Assembly (NCBI RefSeq): GCF_900187025.1
Contig: NZ_LT906478.1
Location: 2,836,001-2,900,000 of the forward strand
Source: Listeria ivanovii subsp. ivanovii
GTDB taxonomy: Bacteria > Bacillota > Bacilli > Lactobacillales > Listeriaceae
Reading direction: 5' to 3'
DNA length: 64,000 bases
Positions 1 through 10,355 of this stretch are shown here, one piece after another. Under the pieces are notes generated by a model that saw nothing but the letters and a program-made list of their open reading frames with translations, did no database searches and was not told the DNA's origin. Made by a program: the position numbers and the translations under genes. Each line of letters begins with the position of its first letter. The stretch's first letter is position 1.

Positions 1-1916
1 CAACGGGCATTGGTTGTTCTCGAAAGCGATTCACGGTGTCCGCATTCGCGGTCTTGACATACTAGCATTGTACCGCGTTTACCTTTAACTTTTAGCATTG
101 GCTTCCCGCAATCAGGACATTTTTGTGAAGTAATATTATCATGGCGGAATTTCTTATCATTTTGCTTAATTTCCAATACTGCTTTTTTCGCATAATCGCG
201 CATTTCCGCAGTAAACTTACGATAATCTAATTCACCTTTTGCAATTTTAGATAGTTTTTGTTCCCAGCGAGCAGTTAATTCCGGGGACTTCAAGTCTTCT
301 GGAACTAGCTCAAGTAGTTGACGTCCTTTAGAAGTAATTTGGATCTCCTTACCTTGCTTTTCTAGGGAGAAGCTGTTAAAAAGTTTTTCGATGATGTCTG
401 CTCGAGTTGCAACAGTTCCAAGGCCACCCGTATCACCAAGTGTTTTCGCTAGCGCTTTACTTGATGTTTCCATATATTTTGCTGGATTTTCCATTGCCGA
501 TAAAAGTGTCGCTTCATTAAATCTAGCTGGCGGCTTAGTTTTTCCAGTTTCTAAATTTACTCGTTTGACTGGAATTTTATCACCCTTTTTCATTTTGGTC
601 AGCTGATCTGGTTCGCGCGTTTCCCCGTAAATGCTTTTCCAGCCAAGTGATTTAACAACTTTTCCTTTTACCGTGAAATCTTCTTGACCAATTTTTGCTT
701 TAACAGAAGTTTCTTCATAAGTATACGGATCTGAAAGTACTGCTAAGAAACGTTTGACAACTAAGTCATAGATTTTTCTTTCTTTATCGCTTAAGTCTCC
801 AAGTGAAACGGATTGTTCTGTCGGGATAATCGCATGGTGATCACTGACTTTGCTGTTATCGACGAACGATTTATTTGCTTTAATAGGCTTGCTGCTAATT
901 TGGCGAGCAGCTTTCGCATTTTCACCTACACCACATGCTTGTAGGCGTTCTTTTAATGTTGGGACGATATCTGTAGAAATAAAGCGTGAATCTGTCCGTG
1001 GATAAGTTAAAATTTTATGTCGTTCATACAGTGTTTGCATGATATTAAGTGTTTCTTTTGCCGAAAAGTCATAACGATTATTGGCATCGCGTTGTAATTC
1101 TGTTAGGTCATATAGCCCAGGAGAAAAAGTTTTCTTTTCTTTCATAGAAACATCGGTAATAACGGCTGTTTCACCTTGCAAAGATTTCACTAGTTTTTCA
1201 GCTAATGCTTTATCAAAAGTTTGCCCATTGTTCCACGTGAAACATTCTTGCTCAGTTAAAGCAGTAATTCCGTAGTACTCACGTGGTTTAAAGTTGCGAA
1301 TTTCTTCTTCACGATGCTGAATCATCGCAAGTGTAGGTGTTTGAACTCGCCCACATGAAAGTTGAGCATTATATTTGGTAGTAAGTGCTCGTGTTGCGTT
1401 AATCCCAACTACCCAGTCAGCTTCCGAACGCGCAACAGCAGAATGATATAGATTTTCGTAGGCTTTTCCAGGTTTTAAATGTTCAAAGCCTTCGCGAATT
1501 GCTTTGTCAGTTACAGATGAAATCCATAGTCGTTTAAGTGGCTTCTTGATTTTTGCATAATCAATAATCCAGCGCGCGACAAGTTCCCCTTCTCGTCCTG
1601 CATCGGTTGCAATAACGATTGTCGTAATATCCGTGCGGTTCATTAGTTTTTTCACTGTCTCGTATTGTTTTCGTGTTTGTTTAATTGGTTCTAGCTTCAT
1701 TTTTTCTGGAAGCATCGGTAAATCTTCCATATTCCAATTTTTATATTTAGGGTCGTAGCGTTCTGGGTCTGCTAGCGTGACAAGGTGTCCAAGTGCCCAA
1801 GTGACAACATACTTCCCTCCTTCTAAATAGCCATTCTTTCCTTGTTTAGCCCCGAGTACGCGACCAATATCTTTACCGACAGACGGTTTCTCTGCCAGCA
1901 CTAATGTTTTTGTCAT
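1..1916 (-). CDS. topB: DNA topoisomerase III (partial, 3' end outside window)
   Basis: Type IA topoisomerase that cuts and passes single strands, commonly working with RecQ. Reading the minus strand from the ATG at 1916 gives an open frame of about 638 residues running off the left edge. It starts MTKTLVLAEKPSVGKDIG (Toprim), carries the DAGREGE acidic motif, the active-site tyrosine in LTYPRTDSRF, and near the left edge a cysteine-rich zinc motif (CPDCGKP then CQDRECGHR). The family is usually about 720 residues, so only the C-terminal tail is missing. recQ lies directly upstream, which suggests co-expression. A consensus parS site is embedded in the gene at 1229-1244. Confidence 0.95.
   Translation of the reverse strand, partial: MTKTLVLAEKPSVGKDIGRVLGAKQGKNGYLEGGKYVVTWALGHLVTLADPERYDPKYKNWNMEDLPMLPEKMKLEPIKQTRKQYETVKKLMNRTDITTIVIATDAGREGELVARWIIDYAKIKKPLKRLWISSVTDKAIREGFEHLKPGKAYENLYHSAVARSEADWVVGINATRALTTKYNAQLSCGRVQTPTLAMIQHREEEIRNFKPREYYGITALTEQECFTWNNGQTFDKALAEKLVKSLQGETAVITDVSMKEKKTFSPGLYDLTELQRDANNRYDFSAKETLNIMQTLYERHKILTYPRTDSRFISTDIVPTLKERLQACGVGENAKAARQISSKPIKANKSFVDNSKVSDHHAIIPTEQSVSLGDLSDKERKIYDLVVKRFLAVLSDPYTYEETSVKAKIGQEDFTVKGKVVKSLGWKSIYGETREPDQLTKMKKGDKIPVKRVNLETGKTKPPARFNEATLLSAMENPAKYMETSSKALAKTLGDTGGLGTVATRADIIEKLFNSFSLEKQGKEIQITSKGRQLLELVPEDLKSPELTARWEQKLSKIAKGELDYRKFTAEMRDYAKKAVLEIKQNDKKFRHDNITSQKCPDCGKPMLKVKGKRGTMLVCQDRECGHRESLSRTTNAR
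1229..1244. other. parS: parS site 1 (ParB binding), inside topB
   Basis: TGTTCCACGTGAAACA matches the Bacillus/Listeria-type parS consensus TGTTNCACGTGAAACA at every fixed position. The site lies inside the topB reading frame, so it is kept in spite of coding constraint. Confidence 0.9.
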
Positions 1917-1962
1917 CTGTCAAAATCCTCTCTTCTATCCTACTTATCGTAACACAACTTAT

Positions 1963-3738
1963 TTATTCTTTCACTGCCTCTTGTTGTAAAACAGCCAAGA
2001 ATTCTGCCCCGTATTTATCACGCTTCATTGCACCAATACCTTTAATTTCTAAAAGCGCCTCTTCGTCTTGTGGCAAGTAAGCGCACATTTCTCGTAAAGT
2101 TTCGTCAGAGAAAATGATATATGGGGGCACTTTATGTTTGGAAGCTAATTCTCTCCGTACTTCCCGGAGTTGTTCGAATAAGTCGCTATTTACTTCTATT
2201 TTCACTTTTTCTGCTCGTTTTGCTTGTTTTCGTTCGACTTTTAATTCACCGCGTAACACAGATACTGCTCGCTCCGTTAATTTTAACGCGGGAAACTGGC
2301 TATCGGTTGGTTGTAAATATTTTTCAGCGATGAGGTAATCAATCAGTTGCAGAACATCTTTTTGGGAGGCTTCTTTCATTAACCCATAGGTACTCAGTTC
2401 GTCAAATCGCCACTCTTTTACTTTCTGATCAGCTGAACCGGTCAATACTTTGGCAATTAGAACTTTTCCAAAGCGCTCTCCCATCCGCTTAATACAGGAA
2501 AATACTTGCTGTGCTAAAATCGTTACATCAGTGGATTCTCTTGTATCTAAACAGTTGCTACACTTCCCGCAATCCTCCTCATCATCACCAAAATATTGAA
2601 CGATATACTTTTGCAAGCAGATTTCTGTATAGCCGTAGCCCGTCATTTGGCGTAGCTTGGCAAATTCGTTCTGTTTCCGCTCTTCGTCTAGCTCAGATTG
2701 TTCGATTAAAAACTGCTGAATCCGGCTATCTTGTGGAGAGAAAAGCAAGATACAATCACTCGGAACCCCGTCTCGCCCAGCCCGTCCTGCTTCTTGGTAA
2801 TATGCCTCGATATTTCGTGGAATGTTATAGTGAATAACAAAGCGCACGTTAGACTTATTAATTCCCATTCCAAATGCGTTTGTGGCAACGATTACGCGAA
2901 TATCATCATATAGGAACTTCTCTTGCCAATCTTGCCTTGCTAAATCGCTCATTCCTCCGTGATACATGCCGGATTCGACGCCTTTTTTTAGCAAGAAAGC
3001 ATGGAGCCGCTCTACTTCTTTCCGTGTTGAAGCATAGACAATTCCTGACTCGGTTTTGTTTTTTGTTAAATATTCCATCAAATACTTATCTTTGTCTTGA
3101 CCCTTAACTACTTGAAAGAATAAATTATCTCTCGAAAAACCTGTTTTCACGACTGAACTTTGCCCGATTTTTAACAACCGGCAAATATCATCCGAAACAG
3201 CTTGAGTTGCAGTTGCTGTTAGTGCGATAACAAGTGGTCTTTTTTTCATTTTATCTAAACTATCACAAAGCGTTAAGTAGCTTGGTCTAAAATCATGTCC
3301 CCACTGCGAAATACAGTGCGCTTCATCAATCGCGAACAAGGAAATTGGTACTTGTTCGATTAAACGCTGAAAACCTGGTGTTTCAATCCGTTCTGGCGCA
3401 ATATAGAGCATCTTTAGCTCACCTGAAAAAGCGGCGTCTAAACGAAGATCGATTTCGTAAGTAGTTAGTGTACTATTTATAAAAGTGGCTCGAATCCCTT
3501 CAGAAACCAGCGCATCGACTTGATCCTTCATTAGTGAAATAAGTGGCGAAACAACAATCGTTAGTCCATCAAAAAGAAGTGCTGGGATTTGATAACAAAG
3601 TGACTTTCCGCCGCCAGTTGGCATAATTGCAAGAGCATCTTTTCCCGCGCAAAGTTTGGAAATGACATCCACTTGACCATCCCGAAAATCTTGATAACCA
3701 AAATTCTGTTGTAAAATAAGTTTTGCTTGCTCTATCAT
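1963..3738 (-). CDS. recQ: ATP-dependent DNA helicase RecQ
   Basis: 3'-5' superfamily 2 helicase for recombination and repair. The 591-residue protein has Walker A TGGGKSLCYQ near residue 42, DEAH box in DEAHCISQWGHDFRPSY near 137, motif III TATAT, motif VI QEAGRAGRDG, an RQC zinc cluster (CGKCSNCLD near 395) and a C-terminal HRDC domain (about 515-591, GIGAMKRDKYG). This is full length for the family. The ATG at 3738 follows GGAGG with a rather long spacing. A possible own promoter on the minus strand (TTCAAT, 17 nt, TATACT) ends about 30 nt upstream. topB follows 47 nt downstream. Confidence 0.95.
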   Translation of the reverse strand: MIEQAKLILQQNFGYQDFRDGQVDVISKLCAGKDALAIMPTGGGKSLCYQIPALLFDGLTIVVSPLISLMKDQVDALVSEGIRATFINSTLTTYEIDLRLDAAFSGELKMLYIAPERIETPGFQRLIEQVPISLFAIDEAHCISQWGHDFRPSYLTLCDSLDKMKKRPLVIALTATATQAVSDDICRLLKIGQSSVVKTGFSRDNLFFQVVKGQDKDKYLMEYLTKNKTESGIVYASTRKEVERLHAFLLKKGVESGMYHGGMSDLARQDWQEKFLYDDIRVIVATNAFGMGINKSNVRFVIHYNIPRNIEAYYQEAGRAGRDGVPSDCILLFSPQDSRIQQFLIEQSELDEERKQNEFAKLRQMTGYGYTEICLQKYIVQYFGDDEEDCGKCSNCLDTRESTDVTILAQQVFSCIKRMGERFGKVLIAKVLTGSADQKVKEWRFDELSTYGLMKEASQKDVLQLIDYLIAEKYLQPTDSQFPALKLTERAVSVLRGELKVERKQAKRAEKVKIEVNSDLFEQLREVRRELASKHKVPPYIIFSDETLREMCAYLPQDEEALLEIKGIGAMKRDKYGAEFLAVLQQEAVKE

Positions 3739-3842
3739 GATCTTTTTTCACGCCTCCTCTATAGAAATAGTATAGCTGTTTTGCGACTGTAATTGAAGCT
3801 TTTTGAGAAAATTCGTGTTTTGGAGCTGATTTTGATTTTTTA

Positions 3843-3882
3843 CTAAAAAAAGCAGAATCTCTGAATTAAAGAGATTTCTGCT
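3843..3882 (-). terminator. Rho-independent terminator between guaB and recQ
   Basis: On the minus strand AGCAGAAATCTCT and AGAGATTCTGCT form a 12-bp stem with one bulge, followed by TTTTTTT. guaB already has its own terminator at 4007-4044, so this second one closes a short transcript between the two, or catches read-through before recQ. Confidence 0.8.
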
Positions 3883-3964
3883 CGGATAGTAACCAATCAA
3901 TAATATGAATTATAGGAATTCCGTCTATTTGAAGTAATGTTCTAGTTAATAAATATTTCACCAT
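3866..3964 (-). CDS. Candidate 32-residue ORF of unknown function
   Basis: ATG at 3964 to TAA at 3866 encodes MVKYLLTRTLLQIDGIPIIH plus 12 more residues. Its stop codon lies in the stem of the terminator at 3843-3882, so it fills the space between two terminators. The start codon lies in a perfect 12-bp inverted repeat (3962-3973/3978-3989). No convincing Shine-Dalgarno sequence or promoter is visible. It could be a chance ORF, a gene remnant or a small hydrophobic protein; I do not recognise it. Confidence 0.2.
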   Translation of the reverse strand: MVKYLLTRTLLQIDGIPIIHIIDWLLSEQKSL

Positions 3965-3989
3965 TATTTGAAGTTAGCTTCAAATAATG
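3962..3989. repeat. Perfect 12-bp inverted repeat with 4-bp loop
   Basis: CATTATTTGAAG and CTTCAAATAATG are exact reverse complements separated by TTAG. There is no T-tract on either side, so it is not a terminator. It could be an operator or an RNA hairpin covering the start of the small ORF at 3866-3964. Confidence 0.6.
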
Positions 3990-4006
3990 ACGTTTAAAGT
4001 ACTTTT

Positions 4007-4044
4007 AAAAAAAACAAGGACTCTCATCAACCTCTTGAGAATCC
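4007..4044 (-). terminator. guaB terminator
   Basis: Minus strand: GGATTCTCA and TGAGAGTCC pair (one wobble) around a 9-nt loop, followed by TTGTTTTTTTT, 16 nt past the guaB stop codon. Confidence 0.85.
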
Positions 4045-4059
4045 CTGCTTTCTAAAAAC

Positions 4060-5553
<1,494 letters not shown>

Positions 5554-5610
5554 CTAGCTTTTTATATAGAAAAAACGCATCATCTTCTCCCTATTTTCAT
5601 AAAGAAAAAA

Positions 5611-5632
5611 TGGTGGAAAATATCCACATCAT
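5611..5632 (-). other. Hairpin in the guaB 5' leader
   Basis: On the minus strand GTGGA TATTT TCCAC forms a hairpin followed by CATTTTTTC, resembling a weak terminator within the roughly 160-nt guaB leader. A second imperfect stem (CGCAT...ATGCG then TTTTTTC) can form further down. The function is not established; possible attenuation. Confidence 0.35.
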
Positions 5633-5693
5633 GCGACTTGTACTTCTATAATCATGCTGAAATAGCCAATGTATTTTTTAGTTATTGAATATG

Positions 5694-5722
5694 ATGTTAC
5701 AAGAAGCTAGGAGCTATGTCAA
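5694..5722 (-). promoter_or_regulatory. guaB promoter (sigma-A type)
   Basis: Minus strand TTGACA (5722-5717), 17-nt spacer, TAACAT (5699-5694). The predicted start near 5687 leaves a leader of about 160 nt before the guaB ATG. Confidence 0.75.
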
Positions 5723-5765
5723 GAAGGTTTTATTTTGTTGTTTTATTCAGAAAATATAGTAAAAA

Positions 5766-5781
5766 TGTTTCACGTGAAACA
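5766..5781. other. parS: parS site 2, upstream of guaB promoter
   Basis: TGTTTCACGTGAAACA, a perfect 16-bp palindrome matching parS, located between the terminator of the macro-domain gene and the guaB promoter. Confidence 0.9.
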
Positions 5782-5782
5782 T

Positions 5783-5815
5783 AAAAAAACCCGTCTAAGA
5801 TATTTTTCTTAAACG
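5783..5815 (-). terminator. Terminator of the macro-domain gene
   Basis: Minus strand CCGTTTAAGA...TCTTAGACGGG followed by TTTTTTT. The stem overlaps the stop codon of the gene it ends. Confidence 0.85.
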
Positions 5816-6339
5816 GACTCACTTTTTATTAACTTATTATACAATGCTAGATTTTCATCATCGTAACAAACAAAGCGAATTTCTTTAATGCTCGAATCAT
5901 ACTCTTCTTCTATCCATTTTCGCACGGTATATAAGACTACTTCAGCAGCTAGTTTTTTAGGAAATCCATATACGCCAGTTGAGATATTCGGGAAAGCAAT
6001 TGATGTTAAGTCTTTTCCGGCTGCTAGGTCTAAAGATTTCCAATAACAAGAAGCTAATTTGTTTGCTTCTTGATGTTCGCCACCCTTCCACACTGGGCCT
6101 ACCGCATGGATGATGTAGTGAGTTTTTAGTTCGCCTGCTGCTGTAATAACAGCTTCTCCAGCTGGACATGAGCCAATTCGATTAATAATCTCTTGACATT
6201 CTTTTAATAAATTTGGACCGGCTGCCTGATGAATTGCTCCATCGACTCCTGCTCCGCCTAAAAGCCCTGAGTTAGCTGCATTCACAATAACATCGACATC
6301 TTGTTCGGTAATATCACCTTTTACAATTGTTAGCTTCAC
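5809..6339 (-). CDS. Macro-domain protein, probable O-acetyl-ADP-ribose deacetylase
   Basis: A 176-residue single-domain protein of the YmdB/MacroD type, which hydrolyses O-acetyl-ADP-ribose or mono-ADP-ribosyl ester links. Diagnostic motifs are [20 protein letters not shown] (residues about 19-38) with the conserved Asn and GVDGAIH loop, and [12 protein letters not shown] (about 115-126), the ribose/phosphate-binding loop. It starts with GTG at 6339 after AGAGGTGA. It lies 57 nt downstream of the ABC-F gene on the same strand and may be co-transcribed with it. Confidence 0.9.
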   Translation of the reverse strand: MKLTIVKGDITEQDVDVIVNAANSGLLGGAGVDGAIHQAAGPNLLKECQEIINRIGSCPAGEAVITAAGELKTHYIIHAVGPVWKGGEHQEANKLASCYWKSLDLAAGKDLTSIAFPNISTGVYGFPKKLAAEVVLYTVRKWIEEEYDSSIKEIRFVCYDDENLALYNKLIKSESV

Positions 6340-6396
6340 TTCATCACCTCTTTTCTTTATTCTAATTTATTTTAATGGGAATTTCCAGCTAAGCGA

Positions 6397-8010
6397 CTAA
6401 TTTCGTTTCGTCAATGCATAACTATAATTCCCTTCATAGGTGATTAACTGCTGGTTTTCAAGCCAAATTACTTTTGAGCAAAGTTGATCCATAAAGTAGC
6501 GGTCATGCGAGACTGTTATAACTGTTCCCGAAAATGATTTGATGGCTTCTTCTAAAACCTCACGAGATGCAATATCTAAATGGTTCGTCGGTTCATCTAA
6601 AATTAACGTATTGACAGGCATATTAATAAACTGCGCCAGCCTCAGCCTCATTCGTTCGCCACCACTAATATTCCCGACTTTACGAAAGACCATTTCTCCG
6701 TAAAACATAAACCCTGCCAACATTTTTCTTGCATCTCCCTCTGTCACTGCCACCTTATCTCGGAACGCTTCAAGCACAGTCATCTCTTGGTTAAGTTCTT
6801 CCATTTGCTGGGAAAGTGATGCAATTTTAACACTCGCACCAACTTTAATAAAAACGCTATCTGGCGTGACTTCACCCTCTATCATTTTTAGAAGCGTTGT
6901 TTTCCCTGTACCATTTTCACCAATAAGTGCTACTCGTTCCCCTTGTCTAATTTGTAGAGATACATCCTTTACAATCGGCTTGTCTACAAAAGCTTTAGTC
7001 AAATTCTCCATAACTACTACTTCTTGCCCACTACGACCTGCTTCATCAAATTGAAGTTGCATTTGTTTTTGCGTCAAGACAGGTCGCTTCATCATCACGA
7101 TTCGCTCTAAGGCTTTTTCCATGTTCTTTGCTCGGCGAAACATTGCATCACTAGGAGGATTTGATGCCATTGCCCAAATACGTAGCTGTTTAATCGCCTT
7201 TTCCATTTTTTTGATTTTCTTTTGTTGGTCTTTATATTCTTGAAATTCGCGCAATAACCGCTCTTCTCGTTCCTTTAAATAACCAGAAAAATTCGTGTTA
7301 TAAATGATTAGCTCTTTATTTTCCAACTCAACCATTTTCTGAACTACTTCGTCTAAAAAGTATCTATCATGCGATACAACGAAGACAGTTCCAGTATAAT
7401 ATTGCAAAAATGCCGTTAACCATTCTACCGCCATAAAATCTAGGTGGTTTGTTGGTTCATCTAGTAGTAGTAAATCTGTTTTCTGTAACAATAAATGGGC
7501 TAATGCAGTTTTTGTTTTTTCGCCACCGCTTAACTCGCTCCATTTTCTAGTCTTCAGCTTACTGATACCTAAACCATTCACTACTTTGTTCAGATTAGCA
7601 TCCATTTCATAGCCGCCAAGTTCCCCAAATAATGACATCTTATCACCATAGCGATTCAGTAGTTTTTCACTTGTATTTGTTGTGAGCTCTTTCTCTAAGC
7701 TACGAATTTCATTTTCTAATAGTTGAAGTTCTCCAAAGCTTGTCCGCAAATACTCCTCTACATTGATTTCTGGATCAACAGTAGATAACTGCTCTAAAAG
7801 CCCCCCAATTTTCACTCCTTTTTTATGCGTCACGATTCCGTGATCTACACCTTCCGAGCCTTTCAAAATTTTTAAAATGGTACTTTTACCTTCCCCGTTC
7901 CGACCAATTAGGCCAACACGTTCCCCTTCTTCTAACTGAAGTGATACTTTATCTAAAATAATATCTCCTGTAAAATTTTTTACCACGTCATTCATTGCTA
8001 CTATTGTCAT
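6397..8010 (-). CDS. ABC-F family ATPase (ribosome-associated)
   Basis: Twin ATPase domains without membrane segments. The first has GLIGRNGEGKS and signature LSGGEKTKTALA. A charged linker of about 80 residues (about 235-315, including KIKKMEKAIKQLRIWAMA) follows; in ABC-F proteins this enters the ribosomal E site. The second domain has ALIGENGTGKT, ISGGERMRLRLA and DEPTNHLD. ABC-F proteins either act in translation or protect ribosomes from antibiotics; the sequence does not decide which. The ATG at 8010 sits after GGAGGGGAAA; an in-frame ATG at 8022 overlaps this ribosome site and is unlikely. Expression probably depends on read-through of the attenuator at 8073-8311. The gene sits at the place of EGD-e lmo2760 (recalled). 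Confidence 0.9.
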   Translation of the reverse strand: MTIVAMNDVVKNFTGDIILDKVSLQLEEGERVGLIGRNGEGKSTILKILKGSEGVDHGIVTHKKGVKIGGLLEQLSTVDPEINVEEYLRTSFGELQLLENEIRSLEKELTTNTSEKLLNRYGDKMSLFGELGGYEMDANLNKVVNGLGISKLKTRKWSELSGGEKTKTALAHLLLQKTDLLLLDEPTNHLDFMAVEWLTAFLQYYTGTVFVVSHDRYFLDEVVQKMVELENKELIIYNTNFSGYLKEREERLLREFQEYKDQQKKIKKMEKAIKQLRIWAMASNPPSDAMFRRAKNMEKALERIVMMKRPVLTQKQMQLQFDEAGRSGQEVVVMENLTKAFVDKPIVKDVSLQIRQGERVALIGENGTGKTTLLKMIEGEVTPDSVFIKVGASVKIASLSQQMEELNQEMTVLEAFRDKVAVTEGDARKMLAGFMFYGEMVFRKVGNISGGERMRLRLAQFINMPVNTLILDEPTNHLDIASREVLEEAIKSFSGTVITVSHDRYFMDQLCSKVIWLENQQLITYEGNYSYALTKRN

Positions 8011-8045
8011 TTTCCCCTCCATTTATCCGAGGAAGCACAGCAAAA

Positions 8046-8061
8046 TGTTTCACGTGAAACA
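8046..8061. other. parS: parS site 3, upstream of ABC-F gene
   Basis: TGTTTCACGTGAAACA lies between the leader terminator (8073-8102) and the ABC-F start codon, so it is part of the 5' untranslated RNA of any read-through transcript. Confidence 0.9.
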
Positions 8062-8072
8062 TTTTTAGACAA

Positions 8073-8102
8073 CAAAAAAGCGTCAGACAAGCGCCCGACG
8101 CC
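8073..8102 (-). terminator. Leader/sRNA terminator upstream of ABC-F gene
   Basis: Minus strand GGCGTC, then a GGGCGCTTGTCT loop region, GACGC and TTTTTTG. It lies 63 nt before the ABC-F ATG, and no other promoter is obvious in between, so it looks like an attenuator. Confidence 0.8.
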
Positions 8103-8104
8103 AA

Positions 8105-8167
8105 TTATAAGTATAACACTAATTTAGCACTATACAAACCGATTGCGTGACTCCATGCTTCTCTCAT
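8105..8167 (-). CDS. Candidate 20-residue leader peptide 2
   Basis: ATG AGA GAA GCA ... TTA TAA encodes MREAWSHAIGLYSAKLVLYL. It starts 9 nt after the stop of the first micro-ORF and has only a weak ribosome site, so it may be translationally coupled. The stop is directly against the terminator stem, where a stalled or terminating ribosome would affect folding. Confidence 0.4.
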   Translation of the reverse strand: MREAWSHAIGLYSAKLVLYL

Positions 8168-8176
8168 TTTTTCTAG

Positions 8177-8287
8177 TTATGCAGTTTTTTGGGCAGACTT
8201 CGCCAATGTAACTGCAATACCGGAAAAAATTGCACGAACGATATACAAATATTTTGCTATAGTAGTACGCGCATTCAAAAGAAACAT
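8177..8287 (-). CDS. Candidate 36-residue basic small protein / leader peptide 1
   Basis: ATG at 8287 follows GAGGTGAGATGAC, a strong and well-spaced ribosome site about 25 nt after the predicted transcription start. The product begins MFLLNARTTIAKYLYIVRAI and ends in SAQKTA. It has five basic and no acidic residues and a hydrophobic centre, so it could be an amphipathic or membrane-active peptide. Being inside the attenuated leader, it could equally be a regulatory uORF. Too short for ordinary gene finders. Confidence 0.5.
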   Translation of the reverse strand: MFLLNARTTIAKYLYIVRAIFSGIAVTLAKSAQKTA

Positions 8288-8317
8288 GTCATCTCACCTC
8301 TTTCCATTAATACTTAT

Positions 8318-8346
8318 AGAATAACGGACCCCCCTGTAAATGTCAA
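8318..8346 (-). promoter_or_regulatory. Promoter of the RliI-like leader / ABC-F gene
   Basis: Minus strand TTGACA at 8346-8341, exact consensus, 17-nt spacer, TATTCT at 8323-8318. A G-tract of six lies in the spacer. Confidence 0.8.
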
Positions 8347-9977
<1,631 letters not shown>

Positions 9978-10026
9978 GCCTTGTTCTCTCTCTGCTTCAC
10001 CAATTATTCTTGGGAGGGAATTTTTT

Positions 10027-10329
10027 ATGAAAAAAATATTGCTTGTTTGTGCAGCCGGAATGTCCACAAGTTTACTCGTTACGAAAATGAAAGCGCACGC
10101 AACCTCAATTGGGGAAGAAATTGAAATCGAAGCACTTCCAGTATCTGAAGCTAGTAATGTAGTAGATGAAATGGATATCGTTATGCTTGGGCCTCAAGTC
10201 CGCTATCAAAAACCACAAGTAGATGAACTTGTACAAGGTCGTATTCCCGTTGTTGTTATCGATATGAAAGATTACGGTATGCTAAACGGTAAAGCAGTTC
10301 TCGAAAAAGCTTTTGCTGAAATTAGATAA
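10027..10329 (+). CDS. PTS lactose/cellobiose-family enzyme IIB
   Basis: A 100-residue cytoplasmic phosphocarrier. The phosphorylated cysteine is Cys8 in LLVCAAGMSTSLL, the lactose/cellobiose-family P-loop. ATG follows TTGGGAGGGAATTTTTT. It passes phosphate from IIA (12597-12905) to the sugar bound by IIC, which starts 26 nt downstream. Confidence 0.92.
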   Translation: MKKILLVCAAGMSTSLLVTKMKAHATSIGEEIEIEALPVSEASNVVDEMDIVMLGPQVRYQKPQVDELVQGRIPVVVIDMKDYGMLNGKAVLEKAFAEIR

Positions 10330-10355
10330 GAAATTTAAAATAGGGAGGTTTTAAA

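Larger units (their letters stand above)
8073..8311 (-). ncRNA. rliI: RliI-like leader RNA / attenuator, about 240 nt
   Basis: A strong promoter (TTGACA, 17 nt, TATTCT) and a terminator delimit an RNA of about 239 nt. I recall L. monocytogenes RliI as an RNA of about 240 nt between lmo2760 and lmo2761, which is this position, but the identity is not checked. It contains two consecutive micro-ORFs (8177-8287 and 8105-8167). The second stop codon lies 3 nt before the terminator stem. This is the layout of a ribosome-sensing attenuator for the downstream ABC-F gene. Confidence 0.7.
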
